Positions 9,655 to 19,054 of a stretch of 64,000 bases of DNA are shown in pieces. The DNA lies in contig DDWL01000019.1 in assembly GCA_002345675.1 (NCBI GenBank), positions 13,711 to 77,710 on the forward strand, read 5' to 3'. The notes beneath the pieces were generated by a model. That model saw nothing but the letters and a program-made list of their open reading frames with translations, was not told the origin of the DNA and made no database searches. Source of the DNA: Bacteroidales bacterium UBA2287. Its GTDB lineage: Bacteria > Bacteroidota > Bacteroidia > Bacteroidales > Tenuifilaceae. Made by a program: the position numbers and the translations under genes. Position 1 is the first letter of the stretch, and every line of letters starts with the position of its first letter.

Positions 9655-11331
9655 ATGAAAAAAACAGCATTTATAATAACAGTTTTTCTGGTGATTGCAT
9701 TAACAGGATGCGAGAAAAACTGGCTCGATATTAACAAGGATCCCAATGTGCCAACAGTTGCTGAACCTAATAAACTACTTACAGGTACTCAGGTAAATTT
9801 TGGTTACACTTTTGGCCAAGGTAATTACATTGGCAACGACCTTTTGAGCTATGTTCACCAGCTTAGTTCTCGAGAAGTTGATCAGTACTCAATGTCTGCT
9901 ACAGGTTCCATAGGCAACACATGGGCAAATCATTACGCTTATGTTGTTCCAAATTTAGATGCACTTATTAGCTCAACTGAGCCTAAAGGGAACACCTATT
10001 ACGCAGGCATTGCCAAACTAATGAAGGCATATTCCTATTCGGTAATGGTTGACCTGTTTGGCGACATTCCATATAGCGAGGCAAATATTTTAGGTAATAT
10101 TGCCCCTAAAGCCGATCCTGCTGCCGAAATTTATAATAATCTTTTTGTTCTAATCGACGAGGCATTAGCGAACTTATCAACCACTCCGGCAAGCAATCTA
10201 CTTAAACCAGCTATCGACGATATAATATACAGCGGGGACATAGGTAAATGGATACGCATGGGCAATACACTTAAATTGAGGTTACTTGTTAATACTCGGT
10301 TAGCCCAAGGAAGTATTACTGGTTACACACAGAAAATGAATGATTTGATGACAGCCAATAACTTCATGCTTCCTGGCGAAGATTTTGAGTTCTGGTTCAG
10401 TTCAACTGTTACCCCCGATCAACGTCACCCAGCATTTGTTGATGAATATGGTGGAGGTCAAATTACCTATTACATTAGCCCATGGTTTTACGAAATAATG
10501 AAAGGGTTAACCATTAACGCAACTAACAACCCCTTTCCAAACATTGCTGATCCACGTGTACCATACTATTGGGTAAACCAATTAACAGGAACTGCTGCTG
10601 CTCAAAACCCAACAGAATACCGTCATGGTGCTTTTATTTCCATCGTTTTTGGCTCAATTGGTCCAAATTCCGACTATGCTCAAAGGGAGTCGGCTACAAT
10701 GATTGGCTTTTACCCATGCGGTGGAAAATACGATAACGGAACAGCGGCTGGCGACAATGGCTTAAAAATTGCCGCAGGTGACGGTGTTGCACCCCAAAAG
10801 TTTATTACCTATGCAAGTTCAAGGTTTATGCTAGCCGAACTGGCTGCAACTGGCGTAATTACTGGTGATGCAGCGCTATACTACGAACAGGGCGTTAGAG
10901 CTGCATTAGATCACGTTAACAAGGTTGTTGGGAAAACTACAAAAACAGGAGTGCCTGTAATTGCTACTTCAAGTATTAGTTCTTTTGTTACAAGTTTAAT
11001 GGGTTTATATAATGCAGCAACTATTGAGCGTAAACTTGAAATGATTATGACACAGAAATGGATTCATAACTTTTTTAATCCTGTTGATTCATATACTGAT
11101 TACAGAAGAACTGGCTATCCTATTCTGTTCGACCCAAAACCTGGAGTTGTAATTATTCCTATTAATACAGAGGGACAAACAAACACCGAATCTGCAGTTC
11201 AACTTGTTCGCAAGTATCCAAAATCGATGTGGTATCCACAGCGTGAAACTGAGCTTAACCCTAATATTTCGCAGAAAACAGACCTTACTGCTGCTAAATT
11301 ATTCTGGGATACAAGGACTTACGAATACTAG
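9655..11331 (+). CDS. SusD/RagB-like nutrient-binding lipoprotein
   Basis: This 558-residue SusD-like_2 protein has a signal peptide with lipobox LTGC (Cys19), then WLDINKDPNVPT, the family's N-terminal signature. The segment SYSVMVDLFGDIPYSEA and the KWIRMGNTLKLRLL helix are typical TPR-like SusD elements. It is the surface lid of the transporter encoded just upstream and is about 75 residues longer than the SusD of the first locus, so ligand specificity probably differs. Confidence 0.93.
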   Translation: MKKTAFIITVFLVIALTGCEKNWLDINKDPNVPTVAEPNKLLTGTQVNFGYTFGQGNYIGNDLLSYVHQLSSREVDQYSMSATGSIGNTWANHYAYVVPNLDALISSTEPKGNTYYAGIAKLMKAYSYSVMVDLFGDIPYSEANILGNIAPKADPAAEIYNNLFVLIDEALANLSTTPASNLLKPAIDDIIYSGDIGKWIRMGNTLKLRLLVNTRLAQGSITGYTQKMNDLMTANNFMLPGEDFEFWFSSTVTPDQRHPAFVDEYGGGQITYYISPWFYEIMKGLTINATNNPFPNIADPRVPYYWVNQLTGTAAAQNPTEYRHGAFISIVFGSIGPNSDYAQRESATMIGFYPCGGKYDNGTAAGDNGLKIAAGDGVAPQKFITYASSRFMLAELAATGVITGDAALYYEQGVRAALDHVNKVVGKTTKTGVPVIATSSISSFVTSLMGLYNAATIERKLEMIMTQKWIHNFFNPVDSYTDYRRTGYPILFDPKPGVVIIPINTEGQTNTESAVQLVRKYPKSMWYPQRETELNPNISQKTDLTAAKLFWDTRTYEY

Positions 11332-11351
11332 ACTTTTAAAATATTAAACCT

Positions 11352-12458
11352 ATGAATATGAAAAGAATAAGCATAATATTTTCGATTGTTGTACTCGCAA
11401 TAGCCTTTAATAGCTGTGGCGAAAGCGAATATCCTTACGACTTAAGTACAATAAAAAAGGGATGCCTAATTGATGTGTCAAAGGTCGCAGGTTCTGCACT
11501 CGACTTACCCTTTGCCCCTCTATCGGGTCAAGCATTTGTAATGGGCGCTTACATTCAGGTTGTTGAAAAAGGCGCTGGTCCTTTCACCTCAGTTGATTTG
11601 GTTTTGGTTCATAATGATGCGAAATCGTACATTTACCAAAGTGGCATTACTACATTACCTACAACTATAAATATTGATTATCTTCAAGTTGTTAATTTGA
11701 TAGGTGGTGAAAATATTTGGATAGGCGATAAGTTTTCGTTCACTGCCAATGTTCATTTACCCGATGGAACAATTATTTATGGTTGGGCTCCAGAGTTTGG
11801 CTTCAATAATGTATCGTCATTTGCAGCTTATGCAGTTGACGGCAGACCCTATTCGAGTAACATAAACTGGAAAACTAAAACATGTTTCTTTGCCGATATA
11901 CCTTGGCTTAATCAGTGGTGGAGTGGACCTGCAATTACCAATTACTTTAGAACAACCACCCCAGTAATTAATGGTGCAATTTCAAATTCTACTTTAGAAG
12001 TGCTTCCTGCAGATGATGTTCCAACAGCTGCACAGTGGACACAACTGGGTGTTCTACCTGCTGACTACGAAAACTTCGTTTTAGCTGGATTTAAAGTAAA
12101 AAGGTACTTTTTAGATGAGCGGACAGGCGTACAAACTGGAACCGAATCGTCCATTAAAATTTGGGTTAATACTGTAGGTACACCAAAAGCTTATATTCCA
12201 ATACAACCAACTGGTTTAGTATTTGACCGTGATCAACTGTTGGCAACACCAACAGGAACTCCTAATTACCAGGAAGTTTTTATGAGTGGCAAAGCAAATT
12301 ACCCTACAGAATATAAGAATGGAATTGACACAAAGGAAGGAGTAATTGTATGGGTTGCTGACATGAAACTTGGCACTGGTACTTCTACAGGAGCAAATAC
12401 ATACATATTTAATAAGGTTACGTTTCAAGTGAAAAACAAAATATTCATTAGACCTTAA
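11352..12458 (+). CDS. Lipoprotein accessory to the second SusCD locus
   Basis: The 368-residue protein follows SusD after 20 bp and ends before a terminator, so it is the third gene of this operon. A signal peptide leads to lipobox FNSC (Cys near residue 22). The start may be ATG 11352 or ATG 11358 (MKRISII); the second gives the more usual charged N-terminus. The mature part has beta-rich segments (SVDLVLVHNDAK, DKFSFTANVHLPDG), reminiscent of surface glycan- or peptide-binding lipoproteins, but I recognise no family. A ligand-binding role is inferred from position. Confidence 0.75.
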   Translation: MNMKRISIIFSIVVLAIAFNSCGESEYPYDLSTIKKGCLIDVSKVAGSALDLPFAPLSGQAFVMGAYIQVVEKGAGPFTSVDLVLVHNDAKSYIYQSGITTLPTTINIDYLQVVNLIGGENIWIGDKFSFTANVHLPDGTIIYGWAPEFGFNNVSSFAAYAVDGRPYSSNINWKTKTCFFADIPWLNQWWSGPAITNYFRTTTPVINGAISNSTLEVLPADDVPTAAQWTQLGVLPADYENFVLAGFKVKRYFLDERTGVQTGTESSIKIWVNTVGTPKAYIPIQPTGLVFDRDQLLATPTGTPNYQEVFMSGKANYPTEYKNGIDTKEGVIVWVADMKLGTGTSTGANTYIFNKVTFQVKNKIFIRP

Positions 12459-12481
12459 TTAAATTAATGTAAAAGTTTACT

Positions 12482-12517
12482 AAAAAGAGAGGGACATATA
12501 TGTTCCTCTCTTTTTTT
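12482..12517 (+). terminator. Intrinsic terminator after the three-gene SusCD operon
   Basis: AAAAAGAGAGG (12482-12492) pairs with CCTCTCTTTTT (12505-12515) around a small AT-rich inner hairpin, followed by a T-run, 24 bp after the stop. Confidence 0.8.
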
Positions 12518-12686
12518 ATTTTTAAATATTAACCATTTATACCTTAAGATGATTAATTTTGCAGAAAATATAATTAAAACAACATAAGAATTTACTCGCT
12601 TTAAAATACCCTTTAAACTTTTTTGGTACATAAAGCGTCTATACAATGTTTAAATTAAATTTATTATTTCATTTAAATGAGTTGAC

Positions 12687-13403
12687 ATGAAGAACCTAAT
12701 TTTCGTTATTTTAATTACACTAGGCCTAACAGCATTGGGTCAAGACAACCAAAAATCGATAGTTATTGAAGGGCAAACGATTTTAAACGATGTTTTAAGT
12801 TTCGATTCGCAGTATCTATTTCCTTCATTTATTGAAGGAACTTTATTATACACTGACAATAGCAGGTCGGTTGGGGAGTTTAACTACAATTTACTAGTTG
12901 ATGAGATGCATTTTATAAATAAGAAAAAAACTGTTTTAGCAATATCAAACCTCGAAAATATTTCAGGAATAATTTTGGGGACTAGAGTTTTTCTTTATTT
13001 GCCCCCCTATGGTTTTATGGAACAACTAGTTGATGGCGAAAATAAACTATTACTTAAGCGTAAAACAAAAATTAGTTCAATTAGTCAACCCGTTGGTGTA
13101 TACGGTACAAATCCTGTTGGTACAAGTGTAAAGCCTGTTCAAGATTTTAAATTGTTCGTTGGCGCAAACCTGAAATTTGATGCTAATTTAACTCAAACAA
13201 TTCAGATCAATTATACTGAACATTTTTACTTGACTTTTAATGGTAAATTGCATCCATTTAACAATGTACGTGAAGCAGAAAAGGCTGTTGGAAAGAAAAA
13301 CAAAGAGAATCTCAATTTCTTTTTAAAGTTCGAGGGAATTAATTTTAATAATCTTCAGGATTTATTGAAAGTTACTAACTGGATAAACAGCAACATAAAA
13401 TAG
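12687..13403 (+). CDS. Exported protein of unknown function
   Basis: The 238-residue protein has a signal peptide (MKNLIFVILITLGLTALGQ). It then contains a region with the pattern of a small beta domain (FIEGTLLYTDNSRSVGEFNY) and a C-terminal part with EKAVGKKNKENLNFFLK. I do not recognise a family. It is first in a run of three small exported proteins with gaps of 44 and 13 bp, probably co-transcribed. A TAATTTTG -7-like box lies at 12554-12561. The neighbours suggest an envelope or outer-membrane role, not more. Confidence 0.65.
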   Translation: MKNLIFVILITLGLTALGQDNQKSIVIEGQTILNDVLSFDSQYLFPSFIEGTLLYTDNSRSVGEFNYNLLVDEMHFINKKKTVLAISNLENISGIILGTRVFLYLPPYGFMEQLVDGENKLLLKRKTKISSISQPVGVYGTNPVGTSVKPVQDFKLFVGANLKFDANLTQTIQINYTEHFYLTFNGKLHPFNNVREAEKAVGKKNKENLNFFLKFEGINFNNLQDLLKVTNWINSNIK

Positions 13404-13447
13404 ATTACTAATACATCAATACAAACGATAATCTTTTCAACTATACT

Positions 13448-14299
13448 ATGAAGCAATTAATTTTTATTTTATTTCTACTCTCACTGTCTTTAACTTTTCC
13501 TTATCAAGCCAAAAGCATCGAAAATATTGTGGGTATTGATAAATCTGTTAGTGAAAAGAGGGTTATTACAACAGATACTGTAAAAATAAATAGACAGCAT
13601 CGTTTTTCTAGTATCAAAAGATCTCGTTATAGTTCATTTAAGGGAATAATTGTTAAAGCTAGTGGATTTAGTTTTTCGATGGAATGTGGAAATGGCGGAG
13701 GAGGAAATACAAGTTTCACAAATCAAAAAATTGATGAGCCCGATTATAAAACAACTTATGAAAATCAATTTCGAAGTCAGCATTTAATGCTTGGTATTCG
13801 ATACAATTTCAATAACTTTTTTACAAGCATTAATTACACTAGAGAGCATTTAAACCCTCAGGATGGTAAAATGACTCAAGCAATACCCACTTTGAGCACA
13901 AGAACTACCAAAGGACTAACGAATTACTTCTCAAAGGATAAGAACTACTATGGTGTAAATGTGGGATACGACATTCGGAATAGTTCCCGTATGTTCTTTT
14001 CGCCATACCTTGGCTATAGTTTATTTTCATATGTGGGAAATAAAAAATCGTTTAATGAGCTTCAAAAAAACAGACATGCATTAAACTTAGGCTTAAATAT
14101 TTTCTTTTCAACTAATGGGGGAAATTTACTTTTTTTCGTTAACTCATTCTACTCCAAACAGTTTTTTCAACAATCCGATATTATAGTTAAGGACCCAAGA
14201 ACTTACCAAATGATAACTCTTGTTAACGATAAAATGGAACATAACCAAATTTTCGTTTCCTTTGGGTGTCAGTTTAAATTATCAAACAGAGTTTTTTAA
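13448..14299 (+). CDS. Exported protein, probable small outer-membrane barrel
   Basis: The 283-residue protein has a signal peptide (MKQLIFILFLLSLSLTF). After a basic stretch it shows alternating strands with aromatic residues (LGIRYNFNNFFTSINYTRE, YYGVNVGYDIRNSSRMFFSPYLGYSLF) and ends in QIFVSFGCQFKLS. That pattern fits an 8- to 10-stranded outer-membrane beta barrel. It lies between two other exported proteins, 13 bp ahead of the next. The function is not identified. Confidence 0.65.
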   Translation: MKQLIFILFLLSLSLTFPYQAKSIENIVGIDKSVSEKRVITTDTVKINRQHRFSSIKRSRYSSFKGIIVKASGFSFSMECGNGGGGNTSFTNQKIDEPDYKTTYENQFRSQHLMLGIRYNFNNFFTSINYTREHLNPQDGKMTQAIPTLSTRTTKGLTNYFSKDKNYYGVNVGYDIRNSSRMFFSPYLGYSLFSYVGNKKSFNELQKNRHALNLGLNIFFSTNGGNLLFFVNSFYSKQFFQQSDIIVKDPRTYQMITLVNDKMEHNQIFVSFGCQFKLSNRVF

Positions 14300-14312
14300 T
14301 TAGAAAACCAAC

Positions 14313-15146
14313 ATGAAATTTCACTTTATTTCAATTCTTTGTCTTCTCCTTTCACAATCACTATTCTCATCGTCGCAAGACACAATTATTACCAAAGACA
14401 TACAATGGCTAAGGCATTTACCTCCAGCAATCCAGTATTGTTTTTATGAAAAAAATCAGTTTCGTATTGTAAAAGAGAATGACATTTCGTTGCTGATGCC
14501 CTTAAAGAAAATTAATCTTCGAATTTTTCCCGATGTAGTAGATCTTTCCTTTTTAAAGGATTTTAAAGAAGTTGAAGAACTTCTTTTAGGTCCATCAATA
14601 AAAGATGTTTCTATTCTCACAAATAATGAATTTGGAAAACTAAGAAAACTCGATATTTCGTTTACCTATATTGATGATAAATTACTAAACGAAATGAAAC
14701 TCCCAAAACTTAATCGGCTTGTGCTAACTGGTTCAAACGTAAGGGAACTCGACTTTATTAAGACATTTCCAAATCTTAGCGAAGTAGAGGTTCTTCCCAA
14801 TCAATTCTCCAAAAAGCAATTAAACGAGATAATGGAAAATTATCCAGAAATTTCGATTGTTTTCCCAAGCGATCTATCATTCAATTCTTACGAAAGCATT
14901 GAAATGAATATTGATAAATATATTAATTACTTTGCTGCTAATTATGGAGTTGCATCATCACTTCCAAAAAAATTTAAAATTCAAATTACTATTTCAAAAA
15001 ATGGCATTGTAAAGGATGCTACTATTATTAATAGAAAAAAGAAAACGGATAATCTATTTGAGGAATTATTAACCCGAATGATTCTTTTTCCAAACCACGA
15101 TTCTGTTGAACAAATTCTTATAATTCCCATTAAAATTGAAAGTTAG
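14313..15146 (+). CDS. Exported leucine-rich-repeat-like protein with TonB-C-like end
   Basis: The 277-residue protein has a signal peptide ending near SLFSSSQ. Residues about 60-170 carry degenerate leucine-rich spacing (LRIFPDVVDLSFLKDF, LRKLDISFTYIDDKLLNEMKLPKLNRLVL), suggesting a short solenoid. The last about 60 residues (KIQITISKNGIVKDATII, then an LLTRMILFPNHDSVEQ segment) resemble the beta-alpha-beta C-terminal domain of TonB-like proteins. No transmembrane anchor follows the signal, so it is probably periplasmic. Third gene of the exported trio. A role in protein-protein contact at the envelope is inference. Confidence 0.6.
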   Translation: MKFHFISILCLLLSQSLFSSSQDTIITKDIQWLRHLPPAIQYCFYEKNQFRIVKENDISLLMPLKKINLRIFPDVVDLSFLKDFKEVEELLLGPSIKDVSILTNNEFGKLRKLDISFTYIDDKLLNEMKLPKLNRLVLTGSNVRELDFIKTFPNLSEVEVLPNQFSKKQLNEIMENYPEISIVFPSDLSFNSYESIEMNIDKYINYFAANYGVASSLPKKFKIQITISKNGIVKDATIINRKKKTDNLFEELLTRMILFPNHDSVEQILIIPIKIES

Positions 15147-15268
15147 GGTGCATTTATGCACATTAACGCTACTTCCTCCCTCCTTGTTTCGATAAAACAC
15201 TACACTTTAAATGAGTTTGTGGCATTATCTCCATCCAATTTTTATTAGCAGAAAAACTTTACAGAACT

Positions 15269-15733
15269 TTAAAGCATATACTTTTTCATTGCATTTTCAA
15301 TAATCTCCAAGTGATCGAAAGCAAGCTGTGGAAGTTTACTTAAAGGAATCCAAATTGCCGCAGCGGCATCGTCGCCTGCAATTGGCTTAAGGTTTTCGGT
15401 TACTAATGCGCTATATGCAATGGCTATATTTCGGTCGCGGGGATCGCGATTTGGGCTGTCGAAAACGCCAAGAAATTCGAGAGATACTTCGGTAATTCCT
15501 GTTTCCTCGGCAAGTTCGCGTTTTGCAGCATCAACGAGTAGCTCATCCATTTCGGCAAAACCACCGGGTAATGCGTATAAGCCTTTGTAGGGTTGGTTTC
15601 CACGTTTAACAAGAAGTACAAAATATGAATTATTAATGCTATCTCGGTAAAACACAACAGCATCAACTGTAACAAGCATTCGGGGGTACTGATAGGTAAA
15701 TAATTTAGGATTACTTGTTGTCCCCTTTGTCAT
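15269..15733 (-). CDS. NUDIX hydrolase
   Basis: The protein hydrolyses a nucleoside diphosphate linked to another moiety; the substrate is not evident. The full Nudix signature is present: G, five residues, E, seven residues, then RELAEETGI, in the segment starting GGFAEMDE. The N-terminal part YQYPRMLVTVDAVVFYRD is typical of the Bacteroidetes group. I chose ATG 15733 (154 residues) over ATG 15760 because it keeps the conserved Tyr-rich start and because the region upstream is occupied by a separate small gene in another frame. The two overlap by 23 bp, suggesting translational coupling. Confidence 0.85.
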   Translation of the reverse strand: MTKGTTSNPKLFTYQYPRMLVTVDAVVFYRDSINNSYFVLLVKRGNQPYKGLYALPGGFAEMDELLVDAAKRELAEETGITEVSLEFLGVFDSPNRDPRDRNIAIAYSALVTENLKPIAGDDAAAAIWIPLSKLPQLAFDHLEIIENAMKKYML

Positions 15734-15830
15734 TGTCTGTCGAGTTTTTTCGTCGTTCACGAATTCGATACACCAACCAAATAGCGACTGCTACAACTGC
15801 AACAAAAATAATTAGCTGATTCTTTATCAT
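15711..15830 (-). CDS. 39-residue single-pass membrane protein
   Basis: Reading from ATG at 15830 gives MIKNQLIIFVAVVAVAIWLV, then a basic segment (YRIRERRKN) and a hydrophilic tail ending in DNK before TAA. One hydrophobic segment of about 17 residues followed by positive charges predicts an N-out/C-in single-span protein. Its last 23 bp overlap the start of the Nudix gene in a different frame. I do not recognise the family; it resembles the tiny tail-anchored proteins often missed in annotation. Coding is supported by the clean membrane-segment composition only. Confidence 0.5.
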   Translation of the reverse strand: MIKNQLIIFVAVVAVAIWLVYRIRERRKNSTDNDKGDNK

Positions 15831-15846
15831 ATCATTTATTTATATC

Positions 15847-15888
15847 AGTTCTCAGTGTTCAGTTCTCAGTGTTCAGTTCTCAGTGTTC
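15847..15888. repeat. Heptamer array, three 14-bp units
   Basis: Three perfect copies of AGTTCTCAGTGTTC. On the minus strand they read as alternating heptamers ACTGAAC and ACTGAGA. Degenerate continuation (CTTCGGACTTCCG and similar) runs to about 15918, where the peptidase gene ends. It belongs to the ACTGNNN family also seen at 22.5, 47.5, 62.45 and 63.9 kb. Confidence 0.8.
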
Positions 15889-15919
15889 AGTCTTCGGACT
15901 TCCGTCATCCGACTTCCGC

Positions 15920-16708
15920 CTATAGAACCCTCTTAATAATCCTCAATTTATGCGAGTAGGTTTGGGTTTTTACACAAAAAATGCCCTGTTGGTCTAGCTT
16001 GTCAATTCTTACAAATCCTGAGCTATGAATAATTTCACCGTTGGGCAAAACAATTCCAACATGCGTTATATTTCCATCCTCATTGTCGAAAAAGGCTAAA
16101 TCGCCTGCTTGGGTTAAGTTAACAAAATCGACTGTAGTTCCCTCTTTAACCTGTTGTGAAGCATCGCGGGGGAGTTTATAGCCAATTGACTTAAAAACGA
16201 CCTGCACAAGACCTGAGCAGTCGACTCCATATGGCGAACGCCCGCCCCACAGGTAAGGTGAGTTTATGTAGTTAACAGCAATTTTTGAAATATTCTCGAG
16301 AATTGTTCCTTCGTCGGAATCGAATGGGACGCTATATATTTTATAGGTTTCATTAGGGAATTTAAACTCGCCCATGTCGGTATTAAAATGAAAAAGGGAA
16401 GAGCCAGGACATAACTTAATTGGGTACTTGTCGCCAACTCGCTGGGCGTTAAAAGCACGGGTGGCGCACTTTTCGTAGCCAAAACTTTTAAGCCAATCGT
16501 TATCTTCGGCATTAAGCATTAAGCAAAGCTTACTATCTAACCACCCCTCGTACGAGTCGTGCGCTACAGAAACCCTTAGCCAGCCTTTGTATTGCTCGTA
16601 AACTGAAAATGTTTCGCCAAAAAGTAGCTGGCTAACCATTTCACTCCTTTCAAAGGGCTCACGGCGCAATGCAGCAAGACACTGGTTTACAATACCATAA
16701 ATCATCAC
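15920..16708 (-). CDS. NlpC/P60-family cysteine peptidase with SH3-like domains
   Basis: This 262-residue enzyme should cleave gamma-D-Glu-diamino acid bonds of murein peptides. Two SH3-like regions come first (about residues 1-110, with GWLRVSVAHDSYEGWL). The catalytic NlpC/P60 domain has WGGRSPYGVDCSG (nucleophile Cys near residue 163), GDLAFFDN and HVGIVLPNGEIIHSSG (His near 215). No signal peptide is visible, so it may act in the cytosol on recycled muropeptides like YkfC rather than on the wall; this is inference. It is transcribed alone, divergently from the HD phosphodiesterase gene. Confidence 0.88.
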   Translation of the reverse strand: MMIYGIVNQCLAALRREPFERSEMVSQLLFGETFSVYEQYKGWLRVSVAHDSYEGWLDSKLCLMLNAEDNDWLKSFGYEKCATRAFNAQRVGDKYPIKLCPGSSLFHFNTDMGEFKFPNETYKIYSVPFDSDEGTILENISKIAVNYINSPYLWGGRSPYGVDCSGLVQVVFKSIGYKLPRDASQQVKEGTTVDFVNLTQAGDLAFFDNEDGNITHVGIVLPNGEIIHSSGFVRIDKLDQQGIFCVKTQTYSHKLRIIKRVL

Positions 16709-16844
16709 TTTGATTTAATAAATAATAATTGTTTAAAGTTAGCAAAATACAACTTAATAAAATAAAATACTAAGTGTGACTTATAATTAAATGTTGAAGC
16801 ATTTTCTAAGTTAACTTTTTTACCCAAAAATTGAAGTAATATGC

Positions 16845-16852
16845 TAATTTTG
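16845..16852 (+). promoter_or_regulatory. Candidate -7 box for the HD phosphodiesterase gene
   Basis: TAATTTTG fits the Bacteroidetes -7 consensus TAnnTTTG, about 95 nt before the GTG start. No clear TTTG is found at the 19-nt spacing, so support is moderate. Confidence 0.35.
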
Positions 16853-16946
16853 TAAAATGTCGATTTGGAAGTTGTTACTGATTTACTAAAACAATACTTT
16901 CAGAAAGTTGTTTTTATACCATAATTATTACTAAAATTAAAAAGTC

Positions 16947-19046
16947 GTGAATAAGTTTTTTCGTTTTGTTCAACTCTACTTCCGAAATATTATCCGAATC
17001 TCATACTTTGCAATTGCTGCAATGGCAATAGTTTTTTTTCTACCACGCGAAGGAAGGTTTAAGTACGAGTTTCAAAAAGGGAAACCCTGGCTTCACGAAA
17101 ACCTCTTTGCCCCATTCGATTTTCCTGTGCATAAATCGGAGCAGGAAATTGTAGCCGAAAAGAATAAAATACTCCGCGATTTTAAGCCCTTTTTCCATTA
17201 CGACTCTACAACCGTAACAAATGTTATCGATTTAATCCGCTCCGAATATAAAAAGCAGTTTAACACATATCAACTTAAAACAAAACTAAAGCCAGCACAA
17301 TCGAAGCCAATTTACTTCGATAAAATTGAGCGTGCAATTGTACAAATGTACAGGCGAGGCGTAATTGATGTAACCGAAATTCAATCGTCGAAAGCCCTTT
17401 CGCAAGGAACAATTAGTCTACTAATTAACAATATAGCTTACGAAACTCCCTTAAGCGACGTTTACACCCCTACTACGGCTGTTGAACACTTACAGTCGGT
17501 TTGCAGCCGAATAACTGAATTAGACGATGGCGTTGAGGCAAAGCTGATTCGTCAATTTCCTTTTGCAACCTATATACAGCCAAACCTTTTTTACGACGCC
17601 TCATCGTCGGAAAAGTATAAAAACTCAATGCTGGTAAACCTTTCAACAACAAGAGGGTTAGTACAAACTGGCGAACGAATTATTACCGAAGGCGAAGTGG
17701 TGAGTAACGAGAGCTACAGGGTTTTGGAGTCGTTAAAGTTCGAGTACGAGAGCCGATTAGGCTTTTCGCACAATTCGTGGATGCTAATTCTTGGACAAGG
17801 TTTACTGGTTTCCATACTGTTTTTAATACTTTACCTATTCCTGCTAAATTTTCGCAGGGAAGTTTTACTGTTCGACTTAAAAGTGCTTTTTATTCTTTTA
17901 CTAATAAGCATTGTCACCATATCATCATCGTTTGTACTAAAATCGAGCGGGGTTAGCATTTACCTTATACCCTTTGCTATTGTACCAATTTTTATTCGGG
18001 TATTTTACGATGCACGCTTGGCGCTTTTCATTCACTTAGTTACCATATTCTTAGTAGCCTTTTTTGTTCCTAACGGTTTTGAGTTTGTATTCGTTAGCTT
18101 TATTGCTGGAGTAGTTGCAATACTAAGCCTAACAAACCTATACCGAAGGGGAAAACTATTTCTAACTGTATCGTTAGTTTTACTATCGTACGTTATTGTT
18201 TTTATTGGACTTACAATTATTCAAGAGGGAAGTTTAACTGCCGTAAATCCCATGTATTTGTTATGGTTTACGGGGAACGCCTTACTCCTACTGGCATCGT
18301 ACCAGCTAATTTACCTATTCGAAAAAATATTCGGATTCCTGTCCGACACCACGTTAATGGAAATTTCCGATACAAATCAGGATTTGCTTCGAAAACTTGC
18401 CGAAGTTGCGCCAGGCACTTTTCAGCATTCGCTGCAAGTTGCCAACCTTGCCGAAGCTGCCATTCAGAAAATTGGAGGTAATGCACTGCTTGTGAGGGCT
18501 GGCGCATTGTATCACGACATTGGCAAAATGAACAATCCGTTTTACTTTATCGAAAACCAGTCGCCCGAATTTAATCCTCATAACAACCTCGATTTCGAGG
18601 AAAGCGCTGAAATAATTATTAAGCATGTTCCCGATGGAATTGCATTAGCCCAAAAACATCGCCTTCCTGAGCAGCTAATTGAGTTTATAAGCATGCATCA
18701 CGGAACAAGTAAAGTGCAGTACTTTTTTAGGTTATACCGCGATAAGTACCCCGAAATGAAGGACGAGTTTCAGCGTTTTGTTTACCCTGGGCCCAAACCA
18801 AATGCTAAGGAAACGGCGGTTCTTATGATGGCAGATTCGGTTGAGGCAGCATCGCGAACACTAAAAAGCATAACACACCAAAGTATTGACAACCTGGTTG
18901 AAAGCATTATTAACCAACAACAATTAGAGGAGCAGTTTAACGAATCGAACATAACCTTTAAGGACATACCAATTATTAAGCAGGTTTTTAAAAAGAAACT
19001 GCTTAATATTTACCATGCTCGAATTGAGTACCCCGAAAAGTACTAA
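16947..19046 (+). CDS. PgpH-type membrane HD phosphodiesterase (c-di-AMP specific family)
   Basis: The 699-residue protein belongs to the 7TMR-HD family whose characterised members (Listeria PgpH) hydrolyse cyclic di-AMP. There is one N-terminal membrane helix (about 15-32), an extracytoplasmic 7TMR-HDED domain (to about 270), a bundle of membrane helices (about 278-460) and a cytosolic HD domain with HSLQVANLAE (near 492), YHDIGK (near 521) and MHHGTSK. The start is GTG: an in-frame stop lies 9 bp upstream and no ATG is nearby. It ends at a 50-bp perfect palindrome shared with the convergent lolA gene. Confidence 0.9.
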   Translation: MNKFFRFVQLYFRNIIRISYFAIAAMAIVFFLPREGRFKYEFQKGKPWLHENLFAPFDFPVHKSEQEIVAEKNKILRDFKPFFHYDSTTVTNVIDLIRSEYKKQFNTYQLKTKLKPAQSKPIYFDKIERAIVQMYRRGVIDVTEIQSSKALSQGTISLLINNIAYETPLSDVYTPTTAVEHLQSVCSRITELDDGVEAKLIRQFPFATYIQPNLFYDASSSEKYKNSMLVNLSTTRGLVQTGERIITEGEVVSNESYRVLESLKFEYESRLGFSHNSWMLILGQGLLVSILFLILYLFLLNFRREVLLFDLKVLFILLLISIVTISSSFVLKSSGVSIYLIPFAIVPIFIRVFYDARLALFIHLVTIFLVAFFVPNGFEFVFVSFIAGVVAILSLTNLYRRGKLFLTVSLVLLSYVIVFIGLTIIQEGSLTAVNPMYLLWFTGNALLLLASYQLIYLFEKIFGFLSDTTLMEISDTNQDLLRKLAEVAPGTFQHSLQVANLAEAAIQKIGGNALLVRAGALYHDIGKMNNPFYFIENQSPEFNPHNNLDFEESAEIIIKHVPDGIALAQKHRLPEQLIEFISMHHGTSKVQYFFRLYRDKYPEMKDEFQRFVYPGPKPNAKETAVLMMADSVEAASRTLKSITHQSIDNLVESIINQQQLEEQFNESNITFKDIPIIKQVFKKKLLNIYHARIEYPEKY

Positions 19047-19054
19047 CTTAACGC

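Noticed and set aside
15847..15918. Repeat array as a possible CRISPR
   Set aside because: Units are 7 or 14 bp with no spacers, and no cas genes are present.
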